A DNA stretch of 51,834 bases from Pleurobrachia bachei. Its lineage: Eukaryota > Ctenophora > Tentaculata > Cydippida > Pleurobrachiidae. The translations under genes were made by a program, and so were the position numbers. Below are positions 1 through 10,420 of the stretch, in pieces. The stretch is taken from the NCBI GenBank assembly GCA_000695325.1, contig AVPN01000073.1:1-51834 (forward strand), written 5' to 3'. Each line of letters begins with the position of its first letter. Position 1 is the first letter of the stretch. A model generated the notes under the pieces. It made no database searches. It saw only the letters and a program-made list of their open reading frames with translations, and was not told the DNA's origin.

Positions 1-539
1 GCGCCGTTTGGTTACACTTGAGGCCCAAAATCTCGATAACCCGCCTCCGATGCAGGCCCTTCGTTGCGGGGTGGCGCGCATGAGGAGATTGCAGCGCATT
101 CCAAGTTTTTAGACTTTTCAACTGGATTTCAAAATTTTTGGATTTCAAAAGATGAAAATTCATTGAGAAGTTGATGAACGCGCGCCGCGCCGCAGCGCTT
201 ATGTTTCTTTTTAGCGGATCACAACGACGTTGATCGGTCGATTAGAGCAGGGTCGGCAGCAGACAGCAAAGATACTGGAATTTGGCTGCGGAGTACAGCT
301 GGGGGTACAGCTGCACATTGTACTCAAGTTGATAACAAAGAGAGAGCCGTAAATTTAAGCCAACAGAAGATTTAAAACATATGAAACAATCAAAATCACA
401 ATCTACACAAACAAACAACTTTCAAATTTAACCGTTAACGTCATCACTGATCACTATTGATCTATATCATCTATATATTAATTATAATATTTCTCCTCTG
501 TAAAGTCCCGCTTATACTGTAAAATCCCTGATACACGAA
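1..539. other. Flanking sequence, no gene seen
   Basis: I see no coding exon here. The first 230 bases alternate CpG-rich patches (such as a cgcgcgccgcgccgc stretch near 180) with A/T runs, and the rest is AT-rich. It lies downstream of the last exon of the minus-strand aldehyde dehydrogenase and probably includes its 3' untranslated region. Confidence 0.4.
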
Positions 540-3500
540 TCACTGGCCGGATCCACCGGGCCAAGCGTACGCGTAGGCAAAGGCACCGAGTGCAAATGTC
601 GAGGAAACTGCGTACTTGGTGAATCCGGTCGATGGGGTACCTGCAGGGAGAGGTTAGGATGATTTAGGGTAATAATGATATAGGGTACATATGTAGTATG
701 TACCCCCATATGTTGTATCTGAAAGGAGGGGCCAAGAGGAACAAACAGGCAGGTCCATGGGTCTAACATGACATTAATGTGGCCAATGGTGGTGCCAGGT
801 GCATCTAAAACATGCTCATGCTGCTCAATACGTACGTGTTCTACATACTGGGTTTGTAGTAAGCGAGCGAGTACATGAGATTCTGTTTCCACTCGGCATC
901 ATATGGGGGGTATCTGAGGTTGTTGACACTTTCCATCCCAATAGGCCGGTGGAGGACACTCTTAGCGTGGGAGAATGTGTCAAACGTGGCCTTGCCGTGG
1001 TACGATCCTGCAATGTGGAATGTTAAAGTCCATTTTTTTTCAACTGTTCACCCAAAAACTGAAATTTTACGAAATTTAGAATTTATGTGGCGCGTGCTAT
1101 ACGTTAACATGTGATAAACGCGCAAAACAATTCCGCGCACGGTTTTGGGGGGTGAACAGTTGAAAAAAAATGGAGTATAGAGTTAGTTAGTAGTTTGTCT
1201 TTTGATAGATGAGATGGAGGCAATTTAAATCAAATAAGAATTTCATTGCTTTTTTGATTCGACGTTTTAGAGCTACCAAGTCTGTTATTGTCAGGATGAT
1301 AACGCACCTATGCCACTGTTTCCAACACCCCCAAAAGGTAGAGTTGGGACCATCATGTGCATGAGGGTGTCATTGATGTCCAAAGTTCCACTTGATATCC
1401 TCTTCTTGATCTGAAAATATAATAGGAACCATGGTTACCATGGTTACCACGGGACAAAGTTACCATCGGTAAAGTAGAATTTAGATCTGTACTAACCAGG
1501 TCGATATGTTTGGCGTTATTACTAAACAGGTATGTCACCAGGGGTTTCTCCTTCGCCCTCAGGTTCTTCACCACCGTATTGAGATCCTCATACTGTAGTA
1601 CAGGAAGGATGGGACCGAATATTTCATCAGTCATTAACTCGGAGGAAAGATCAGGATTTGTCAGGATAGTTGGGGAAATGAACCTTGTCTCGGGGTTTGT
1701 CTGGCCACCTGGAGAGAGAGAGAGTATGTGGTACTTTAATTGGTGGACTCGAGAGAGAGTGGACCATTTTCACTCTCTGTCAATGTACCCATGTTTCACC
1801 GCAATTTCACGATCACAAAACCTTTTTCCAAGGATTAAAATAAGGTGCCACAACTTACCAACTTCTACAGTTCCCATTTCAAGGAGCTTGGTGAGGCGGT
1901 TGTAATGTCTCTCATTGACAATCCTCGCGAAATCTTCAGTTTTCTCAACATCATCTCCATACATGTCTTTGATGTGGGCCTGGTATAATGTTTTTTGGGT
2001 TGGGGGCTTGTGATTTTATTGTGTCTCCGAGAGAATTTAATATAGATTATCACTAGAATTTAGTCCCCTAAATCCTAATATTTACCCCAATTGCTAAAAT
2101 TCCTCTCACGGTAACGCTCGATGAAGGCAGCGTAGTGTTTCTTGTGACAGTAAACGTAATCCGGGGCAATACACGTCTGTCCAGCGTTCACACACTGGAA
2201 GGGAGAGCATGTTACTTTAACTAATGGAGAGCATGTTACTTTAACTAATGGAGAGGATGTTAATGGAGAGAGTGTTGCTTTAACTGGAGAGTATTACAAA
2301 CCTTTCCCCAGGCAACCCTTTTGGCAGCAGTGTCCACATTTGTAGTTTCATCGACAATAACTGGGCACTTCCCTCCCAGTTCAAGGGTTGTTGGTGTCAG
2401 GTGTTCAGCGGCAGCCCGGGCCACAATCCGCCCAACACTAACACTTCCTAAGGGGGTAGAGATTTAATGAAAAATAACAAAACTCGCTTTATTCCTCTCT
2501 GAATAATCCTATATCTGATTATTTTATTATATTTTTATTAGGTTTTATTTTCCCTTTCTCACCCCATCTTATATGCAGCAAATATAATTATGAATGTCCC
2601 CCGGATGAACTCTACGGGTGAGGTTAGTGTTACATAATCGAATAAACTCCCATTTTCGTTGTGTTATAGTTGTGTTATATTAGACGATTTCTCTTATAGG
2701 TATTAGATAATGCTTAGAACAAATTTGAACTGAAACATTTCCCCTTTAAATTCAGCCACTACCATGTCCAAGATCTCTCTGATTACCGTTCTACTGGCTA
2801 TGATAATAGCGCTGGCGAGCGCGTACAGAGATGATGACAGGAGAGAGATGGTAGACAGCGCTGTTTACACAACTTCTTCTGTGACATTACTTCTCCTTGG
2901 CCTGGCTGCCGCTGTCATGCAGTACGTGATTTAGAGGGTCTCACAGGACGTCGTCTAGAGAGACTCACAGCACGTGGTCTAGAGAGATCTGTCAGGGCAA
3001 TGTTCCGACAGTGTTCTAGAGAGAGAGAGACAGACATATACCATGACTGATCGTAGTATGTATGATATTATTATTAGCTGATTGATCTTCTATTAATATG
3101 AATATATTAGGCTGTCCAGTATTGATTGTCGTTGGGCTTTTATGGAAAAACGGTTTGAGACAGAGCAAAATGGACTTCACCACCGTTTTTCTCACGCAAT
3201 TTTGGATTGGAATAAGATGCCTGGTATTGGTATATGGCTGTTCTCGGTCCCCACCAGGCTATTTCCTCTACCCCGCTCTTGTTGCTGCTGCATATGAAAA
3301 ATCTTGTTTTTCGAGTTTTAGTACTAAAGCTGCTGTACTTCCTAAAAATGGTACCTGAGTGATGTTTTATTGCATCAAGCTTGTTCATTGGACAATTATC
3401 TATCGTTTAAGGTGTAATAGAAGATCCTATTTTTATTTTGTCACTGAGTAATGGGCCGTCAAAAAAGTTTGGTCAAAATTAGAAAATTTCACTTCCGGGT

Positions 3501-6091
3501 CTCCTCAGGATTGGGTTATTATAAAAAATTCTTCAGTAAAAAATAGTTCTAGGTCAGTTCTAAGACGTAGTGAAACCAATTATGTGATTGGTTGACTTTA
3601 AAAATGACTAACTGACGTTTTCGAAAACGGGCCAGTTTTTGTGTGCACTTTATCCGTTTTTCATGTTACATTTACTGTTCTAAAGGTTATAAGTGGACAC
3701 TTAGAGATCAAAATCGCCTACATATCTCATCCTTAGACAATTTTCTATCAATTGAGCACTTTGGGAGCTGAAGAAACCGTACCAATTTTCCTCCAGCAGC
3801 GTTTAAAAAATATTGGTAACCCCGAGCAGCAGCAACAAGAGTGGGGTAGAGGAAATAGCCTGGTGGGAACCGAGAACAATCATTTACCATTATCATGCAT
3901 CATATTCCGATCCAAAATTGCGTGAGAAAAACAGTGGTGAAGTCCATTTTGTTCTATCTCAAACCGTTTTTCCATAAAAGCCCAACGACAATCAATACTT
4001 GACAGCCTAATACTATCTTGTTTAATTTTCTTGCATGCTTTTATTATCCACACCCTAATTTTGTTGAAAATTGTATTGTTTAGTTTGAAAATAACCAATT
4101 ATACAGTTTCCAAAAGTTAGATCTGTGTTTTCTTTAATTTAGTCTGGATAGTTTTTCGAAACAATGAGGGAAAGGAAGGAAACGTTCTCAAAACACGCAA
4201 CCATGGTTACACAAAATTTATTTGTAACCATGGTAACCATGGTAACTAATGTGATTGTGTAACATACCGGTAAAGAAGATGTGATCCCATCGGATTTTCA
4301 GAAGAGCAGTAGACTCTGCCACGGACCCCTGAACTGTCCTATAACATAGTGGATCCAGATAGAGATCAAAATACTTCTTCATAACGTCAGAGGATGAGGG
4401 GCTGACTTCACTTAGCTTGATAACAGCACAGTCACCCGCACAGATTGCACCTAGTGAGGGGTGACAGGGGTTACCATGTGCAATACAGGGGTTATTTCAT
4501 TGTGGGTGCTCTGATTTAGTAAATCAGTTGGGTTCGTTACTTTTAGTTAACCATCTTATCAGTAATTTGTACCCACGACTCCTCTAAATTATCAAAGGAA
4601 TCCACAAACAACATGAAATTGTGGACGAGGACAGTTGATTTTGATCGATAAACACAATCAATGTTTGGCAACACTTGAAATTGTACGAAATAATTTCATC
4701 AACTTCACGCTGTTGACTTCACTTGTCAACATGTTGAACACACACACAAACACACAGAACTCTACCCATGAGAGGGGACAGTGCCAGCATAATGGGGTAA
4801 TTCCAACATCCAAATATTAGGACAATCCCTTTGGGTTCGGGGGACACATAGGCCTGATCCATCTTGTTTACCAGATCCTGTGTAGTTACATAGTGTGGTA
4901 ACCAATGGTAACCAATGGTAACCAGTGGTAACGATGGTAACAAGTGGTAAACAATGGGTTATGGTAACCAAAGGTAACGATGGTTACTTTAAGCTTAAAG
5001 TAAAACATGAAATAGGTTGGGGAATGAAGGAATGTTAAGTAATAACTAATAGTGGGGGAATATTGATTGAACACATGGATACACAAACAGTATTGGACAC
5101 AGAAAAACCTTTTACCAACCAATACCAACCAATACTAAGTAGTAACTACCCAATACTAACCAATACTAAATAGTAACTAACCAATACCAACCAACACCAA
5201 CCAAGACTAACCAATCCTAACCAATACCAACCAATACCAACCAATTCTAACCAATACCAACCAATACCAACCAATACCAACCAATACTAACCAATACTAA
5301 CCAATACCAACCAATACTAACCAATTAGTGGGACGAGGGCACACATTAGAGGGTAATTCCAGGTTCCCATAACTAAAACGACGCCCTTGGGCTCATTGTG
5401 TTGGTAAGCGTGGTCCATTTTGTTTACCAAATCCTGGGGAAATCAAACACACATATACACACTCAATCAAACATACACTCAATCAAAGATTGTGAAGAAA
5501 TGATTAAGATAGTTACATGATTTTGATTGGTTTAATTAATTAAAATCACGTACCGTTTTAACGTATTGATCTGCCATCCACCCCTTGAGATGTTTCATAG
5601 CGTACCCCAGATCACTCTCAGTAAACTTCAGATCACTTCCATTTGTCTCTGAGGGGTGCTTCCCCAGATCCTTTTTCATGGCGTCACAATACTCCTGTAC
5701 AGGGTGGGGTGTGAGTTACGACAGTGGGATTGTAGGGGTGGGGTGTAGGTGTGAGTTACGACAATACTCCTGTGCAGCTGCAGAGCGGTGTTAGTTAATA
5801 GTTGCAGCAGTAGGATGAAGTCAGAAGTGAATTTGAACTGGGAGATCGAGAATATAAGGTACGCAGTGATGGGGGATTAAAACGGAGGGGGGGGTCAATG
5901 TGTTCTAAAGAAGTACAAGCTACAAATCTAATAACTGCACCACTAGTTCATATGTGTACCTGTTCCATTGCTTTGATCATGGCTGCACATTTCTTCAGTT
6001 GTCCCATCCTATACTCGTAGGGGATGGTAACACCCGAGTCGAAGCTCTCCTGCAGCTCATCTCTCACCTTCTGAAAATCCTCCACTGCCAT
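540..6091 (-). CDS. ALDH3-family (fatty) aldehyde dehydrogenase, 11 coding exons plus an alternative exon 3
   Basis: NAD(P)-dependent oxidation of aldehydes to acids. Exons on the minus strand: 5960-6091 (ATG at 6091, begins [14 protein letters not shown]), 5554-5694, 5322-5433 (or 4766-4877), 4268-4450, 2302-2447, about 2110-2194, about 1859-1979, 1497-1708, 1308-1410, 849-1007 and 540-640. Family hallmarks are [13 protein letters not shown], the catalytic-cysteine motif [30 protein letters not shown] and [13 protein letters not shown]. Exon phases agree at every junction except exon 6/7, where GERYR to [10 protein letters not shown] does not join cleanly and the boundary is uncertain. The total is about 498 residues, near the usual 485 of membrane ALDH3A2. 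The last exon encodes a hydrophobic tail ([12 protein letters not shown]) before TGA, fitting a C-terminal membrane anchor. If the donor at 848 is not used, the frame ends at TAG 841-843 without that tail, so a soluble form is possible. Family assignment is firm; subfamily and substrate are inferred. Confidence 0.9.
1030..1173. mobile_element. 144-bp MITE-like element with terminal inverted repeats
   Basis: The left end ccattttttttcaactgttc is mirrored by gaacagttgaaaaaaaatgg at the right end, giving near-perfect inverted repeats of about 27 bp around an AT-rich core with no ORF. It lies in an intron of the aldehyde dehydrogenase gene. No transposase is present, so a non-autonomous DNA element is the best reading; superfamily is unclear. 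Confidence 0.65.
2202..2291. repeat. Short tandem repeat upstream of ALDH3 exon 6
   Basis: About 3.5 imperfect copies of a unit near 24 bp (gagagcatgttactttaact plus aatg). On the gene's strand it lies directly ahead of the exon 6 acceptor at 2195-2197, so it forms most of that short intron. Confidence 0.7.
2764..2934 (+). CDS. Hypothetical 56-residue secreted or membrane-anchored peptide
   Basis: A short ORF with a good start context (accATGt), antisense to the aldehyde dehydrogenase and wholly inside its intron between exons 4 and 5. The N-terminus ([20 protein letters not shown]) is a textbook signal peptide with a likely cut after Ala20. A charged spacer follows ([18 protein letters not shown]), and the protein ends in a second hydrophobic stretch ([18 protein letters not shown]). 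That layout suits a tiny secreted peptide with a tail anchor or a GPI-type signal. The sequence ttcag lies just upstream and could be an acceptor for a 5' non-coding exon. I recognise no family. The layered hydrophobic-charged-hydrophobic design makes chance less likely, but expression is unproven. Confidence 0.45.
   Translation: MSKISLITVLLAMIIALASAYRDDDRREMVDSAVYTTSSVTLLLLGLAAAVMQYVI
3105..4012. mobile_element. Fold-back DNA element with about 200-300-bp inverted arms
   Basis: The left arm (3105-3300) starts tattaggctgtccagtattg. The right arm (3830-4012), read in reverse complement, starts tattaggctgtcaagtattg and follows the left arm with scattered substitutions through the ctcttgttgctgctgc segment. 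The arms are weakly similar further inward, and the unique centre is AT-rich with no transposase. Short ORFs in each arm are shadows of each other. It sits in the same ALDH3 intron as the small peptide ORF. Confidence 0.7.
4766..4877 (-). CDS. ALDH3 exon 3b (alternative, mutually exclusive)
   Basis: Encodes [19 protein letters not shown] followed by [19 protein letters not shown]. It is a diverged duplicate of exon 3a (5322-5433: [19 protein letters not shown], then [19 protein letters not shown]). Both are exactly 112 nt, both start in phase 0 after CAG and both end in phase 1 before a GT donor. Because 112 is not a multiple of three, using both or neither shifts the downstream frame. The segment carries the conserved WNYP of the cofactor-binding fold, so the choice could tune cofactor or substrate use. 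Confidence 0.8.
4898..4985. repeat. GGTAACCA-type minisatellite in ALDH3 intron
   Basis: Several imperfect copies of ggtaaccaatggtaacca and variants, just upstream (gene strand) of exon 3b. Related palindromic ggtaaccatggtaacc sequence occurs at 1428-1446, 4199-4245, 46567-46740 and 49360-49980. Confidence 0.75.
5103..5325. repeat. Decamer minisatellite abutting the ALDH3 exon 3a donor
   Basis: About 20 copies of a 10-bp unit (ccaatactaa / ccaataccaa). On the gene strand the unit reads ttagtattgg or ttggtattgg, and the array runs straight into the authentic donor ATTG|GTTAGT of exon 3a. The array therefore holds several copies of the same donor-like sequence. Confidence 0.85.
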
Positions 6092-7368
6092 AGTGTTAGC
6101 TAAATAATTGGGTGTTGGAGTTAGTTAAATCATAAATAATGGGTTGGAGTTAGATTAAAACTTTTGCGACACTGAGGGAATAGGGTGTAGCTGGACGAAC
6201 TGAGAAACACGGAGGGAAAACAATTAAAGCTAGCTGGGGTGTAGCTGCAGCTAGCTATATTGAATCTGGGGCTCAAAATTGTTAAGCACGGAGAAAAACA
6301 AGCACCTTGGTGACACGTAGGGAAAACACAAGCAGAAAACGGTAAAGCTAGACCAAGATAAGACAGGAGGGAACGGGGTGTATGGAATCTGGAGTTGAAA
6401 ATTGATAAACTCGGAGGGAAAACAAGCACATTGGATGGGGGGGGTGGGAATATACAAGCAGAAAACGGTAAAGAAAGACCAAGATAAGACAAGAGGGAGG
6501 GGTGTGTTTTCTGGTGTCTCAAATTACGTGTAATATTCAGTGCTCTATCGGGGGTCCATGTCCAAAGGGAGATAAACAGGTGATTTGGGTACTACCCTGT
6601 AGAAAAAAAAGTGGTACGATCAAAAGGGGTGCAATTTGTTGAGTAAAGGGGAGGGATGGATGGCGTGCAAATGCGTTAAATTGTGATCACATGTCATCAC
6701 GTGTGACAAGTCACGTGATGATTTGGAAAGGGGAAGGATGACTTGGGTGTAATTGAGTCTGAACACTGGGTGTGTAAATTCAGATGAGAAAATTAATCGA
6801 AATTAACAATCGAAATATAGGTCAACCACACACACATCTCATTACTTAAAACCAAATAGCGATGTATAAGTAATTCATTCTCGCTATCTCTCTCTCTCCC
6901 CCACCCCCTGCCCCTCTCCCACTCTCTCTATTTCGGTGTAAATAACACAGCCTGCTGCGTGTCATGTGTGTATCAAAATATTATATCTTATTGTCATCGC
7001 GGTGAGTTCTCCTCCCTTTTACTCCTGAATCCTGCTGGTTTCTCCGATTGAACTGCCAAAACCTCGCCAATTCCGTTAGAAAACTTACCTGGGTGATCAA
7101 ATAGGTAACTGACACGAGTAGGATAAATTCAAAAGCAATAATAGGGAGGAGAAAAGAAAAATGAAATAAAAAGAGAGAGAAGAATTGCGTGCAGTTGGAA
7201 TATTGCCATACACCCACGTGCACTTCTAACGTCATGTGTCTGTAATTATATCACGTATACCAGTATTACTAGCAGAAATGAAAACTTCGTGTCCATACTA
7301 TCGTTTTCTTTTGAAATACTACAAAGTGCACAATGTGCAAATGACACAATATGAACACTACCACTCAC
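6092..7368. repeat. Intergenic, with an imperfect direct repeat at about 6198-6500
   Basis: Upstream of the ALDH3 start and downstream of the last Rag exon I can place. Two diverged copies of a unit containing caagcagaaaacggtaaag and gaccaagataagaca lie at about 6325-6373 and 6456-6500, with a weaker relative near 6200. No convincing exon was found. The final exon of the Rag gene should lie here but I could not identify it. Confidence 0.5.
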
Positions 7369-10300
7369 GTATATTTTGGTTAATTATGCCCCGGTCCTTT
7401 AGACAAGACTCCTGGAGCAGGCACACTAATATCAGATTGTTTCTTAAATACTTCGTTAACATCACCTAGCAATGGAGAGTTAAAAGTGAATGCAGTCGAA
7501 CCCAAAACGAAGTCCCGATCTCAACGCACTGAGAATCAAAACCGTATTGTTGGAGAATGGAGTACTGTCTCAACTCTCAATAAATTCTCAAAATCACTGC
7601 CAGTGCACATGCTCTTCTACTTTACCTCCTGAGTGTTTAGATGTTGTAGAATGACACAGGAATACGATTCATCATCATAGGCTTGTTGACTGTAATACAA
7701 ACGATATAGACACATATTTAGGTTGTATAGCGTCGTGTAAAGCATTTTCTGGGGTAGTGGAGGGATGTTAATACAACATGTCACAGCACATTTCGTATTT
7801 CTGCAGGGGTAATGGAGGTTTGTGTTAATATTCGGGGTTGAGTAGATAGCGGTGGAAAACATAGTGCAGGGGTGGTGCAAGGTGGTGTAACATTCATGGG
7901 GGCAACAAAAACGTACAACAACAAAAGCAAACGTACAAACAAACAAAACCCCCAAACAAACAAACAAAACCCCCAAATAAACAAACAAACGAACATTATG
8001 ATCGTTGAATTCATTGTCTTTAGCAATGTAACATTTCGCTGAAACATCCATTAACAGTGTCGTGTCCATACAGCTCCATCAAAAGTCAGCCACGTCATCT
8101 AGGAGTTTCCAACCTTGGTTGATCAGAGGGGGGTAATATTTTAGTAATTAATGATGGGGCAAGAGGGGATACTGTTTAGTAATAATCAAAGATGTGGCAA
8201 GGGGGATTGGGAAATTATAAAATATTTTCACTGAACATTATTCAGTTCTCTCGGTTCCTGGTAAGTTATAAATGTTGGATTAAGGGGTTAAATTCAGAGC
8301 TCTCGGCTCTGTACACTTACATAGTCAATCAGTTTTTCATTGACATCACTCAGAGCATGGAATATCGTGTACTCGTATACAGAGGTTAACCAAGTCTTGA
8401 AATTCAGTTTAATATCGTCAGAGTGGAACATTTCATCTCGAATGTAGGACTCAATATTCTTTTGAAATTCCTCCCTTTGGTCATCAGGGAGGCCATCAAC
8501 TTTGTGGATAAATACAAACACCTGGGGAGTTGTGATTTTAGGATGGGTTATTTATTTTGTTTGTTCAACTTTCAACAACAAACAATCCTCTTGTAAGTCA
8601 TAAATGCTAAAATAATTCTACTCAGGTATGTACTTTTGTGGCTCCTGAATCATTGAGTCTGGGAATGTGTAACCGGAAAGGTCACCTTGTTGAAAGTGAG
8701 ACTGAGTGAGTTGTTGTTGAACTGAGCTCTGTTGGAGTGTAACTTTGTACCACAGTGAGCGCATTCTAACACAAACATTCAGTCTCGCGCGGGGAACCCC
8801 CTTGTTCTATTGTCGCGCATTACAACATTCATAAATCCTTTCACTCGCATACCGCTGGTTGTACTTATAAGGTAAAAGTTATGTTTCACTGCTCAATCGG
8901 CTGTTTTAGAGATCGGCTTCATCATACCGATCTCTGAAACAGATTTGTAGACATCACATATACTATGAAGTATGGGCGGGGTGTGAAACCATTATGAGTG
9001 AACTGTGAACTAATTTCATGATTGGAGAATGGTGAATGGCTACATAATGGTCTCGTGAGTGTGAATCCTGAACTTTAATTCTTGTGATTGCTCTCACCGA
9101 CACATTTGTCTGCCGACCAGAGGGATCAACAGGTCGTCCGTCTAGGTGTGCGTTATCTAACTTGTTCTGTCGGTCCAGTGTTGATAGGATCAGGATCAAC
9201 TTTTCAACAGCCGGCTGGGAGGTTTAGTGATGGTTAGTTAGCTATATCAATATTAGGAACCTAACTTGTGATATTATCGGAATTATTTCTCGGTTACCAA
9301 GATATATCTAATTTTGTTGTTTATAGTTGCTGCCACCCTGTTATTACTATGAGCAAGTATCAGTAATTATGAGTGATTAATATCAGTAATTAATATTACC
9401 CTGTAGTCTTCTAGAACGTCTATAACATAAATCAAGGCACACCTTCCCTCGAACATATTCGTGTAATCTATTGCAGAATCCATTAACGAGTCAACCTGTT
9501 GGATAATATAATGGGGTTAGAGAGTCATAATAATCAATCATGAGAGAGACTAGAGAGTCAACCTGTTAAATGATAAGTAACTTATCTTATATTATCCACC
9601 CCTTATCGTATACATGTATAGTACATATTAGCATTATAATGCAATGGATCTAATAGTCAACCTGTTCAGAGATTAAGTAAAGGGGATAGAGACTAACTTA
9701 TTATCTCTAATAGAGAGTCAACATGTTCAACATATTTATATTAGGCAATAAAATAGTGAGCAATCTGATGAACTACAACGTGTGGTGGGCAGGGAACACA
9801 TATTGCACAACATGCGGGCCAATTTTATAATGAAAATTCCTATCGAGGGAATCCAATCATTTTAGAAATGTATTGACCCAGCTTGAGGGGCCAATTTTAT
9901 TAGTTTTAAAGAGGTTTAATAAACTACTCAGCCCCAATCGGAGGACACAATATAATATGCAGCTTGTAGCAGAATGGGGTTGGAGGGGCCTTTGGAAAAG
10001 AATTATGTTTGTACTGCTAAAGGGAACGGGACGGGGGTCTGAGGCATTTCACACATACCTGTCCAGGGACATCGTACACAACATAATCCATGAAACATGT
10101 CCTTGAAACGTCATCCTTTTGTAACTGAAACATGTGTGTGTGTGGGTGAGTGTGTTTTCAATCATTCACTCTGTCTCTCACACACCCTCGAGGGCCCTCC
10201 CTCCCCCTCTCTCTATCCCCCTCTCTATCTCCCTCGGCCCTCCCTCACACGGCACACCCACTCCCATTACCTTAGTGGTACTCTCTAAGAACATTGTTTC

Positions 10301-10420
10301 ATTGGCTGGCATCTTGTGAAACACAACATTCTTTATACTACTTTTCCCACTTCGTCTCATTCCCATCAGGATAATCTTTGGTTTGGTGTCTATCTCTGTC
10401 TCGTCGCCATGCTGTTGCAT
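7369..10420 (-). CDS. RagC/D-type GTPase (3' end not resolved)
   Basis: Rag GTPase of the C/D class, partner of RagA/B in recruiting mTORC1 to lysosomes. Minus-strand exons: 10271-10420 (ATG 10420), 10059-10124, 9400-9495, 9098-9214, 8321-8521 (or 8317), 7995-8113, 7626-7748 and 7369-7450. Visible are the P-loop GMRRSGKSS, the VVFHKMPANETMFLEST segment typical of RagC/D, DVPGQ (DFPGQ in vertebrates), CALIYVID, and the base-recognition segment FIHKVDGLPDDQR. The roadblock-like C-terminal part reads LLMDVSAKCYIAKD, AYDDESYSCVILQ and LILVCLLQES. Exon 4 is about 17 residues longer than in human RagC. The 7995-8113 exon contains an in-frame TGA (8063-8065) between KLLDDVADF and WSCMDTTLLMDV. Joining it in frame also requires the weaker donor at 8317 rather than the consensus gtaagt at 8320. 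The gene may be functional with a different splice, or a decaying copy. Confidence 0.85.
7905..7994. repeat. CAAA/CCCCC simple repeat at a Rag intron donor
   Basis: Tandem (caaa)n broken by ccccc runs. On the gene strand it is a (gttt)n array with five-G runs that starts at the donor of the 7995-8113 exon. Confidence 0.7.
8901..8942. other. Perfect-loop hairpin in Rag intron
   Basis: The arm ctgttttagagatcgg is followed by a 10-base loop (cttcatcata) and ccgatctctgaaacag, a 16-bp stem with one G:U or mismatched position. It is inside the intron between 8522 and 9097. It could be a small palindrome left by a transposon or a structured intronic RNA; nothing distinguishes these. Confidence 0.5.

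Noticed and set aside
6981-7235. Hydrophobic minus-strand ORF as the last Rag exon
   Set aside because: It could splice in phase from 7369 but shows no resemblance to the Rag C-terminus; the hydrophobic run looks like T-rich intron sequence.
10097-10319. Pro/Ser/Leu-rich plus-strand ORFs
   Set aside because: Antisense to Rag exons 1-2 and a CT-rich intron.
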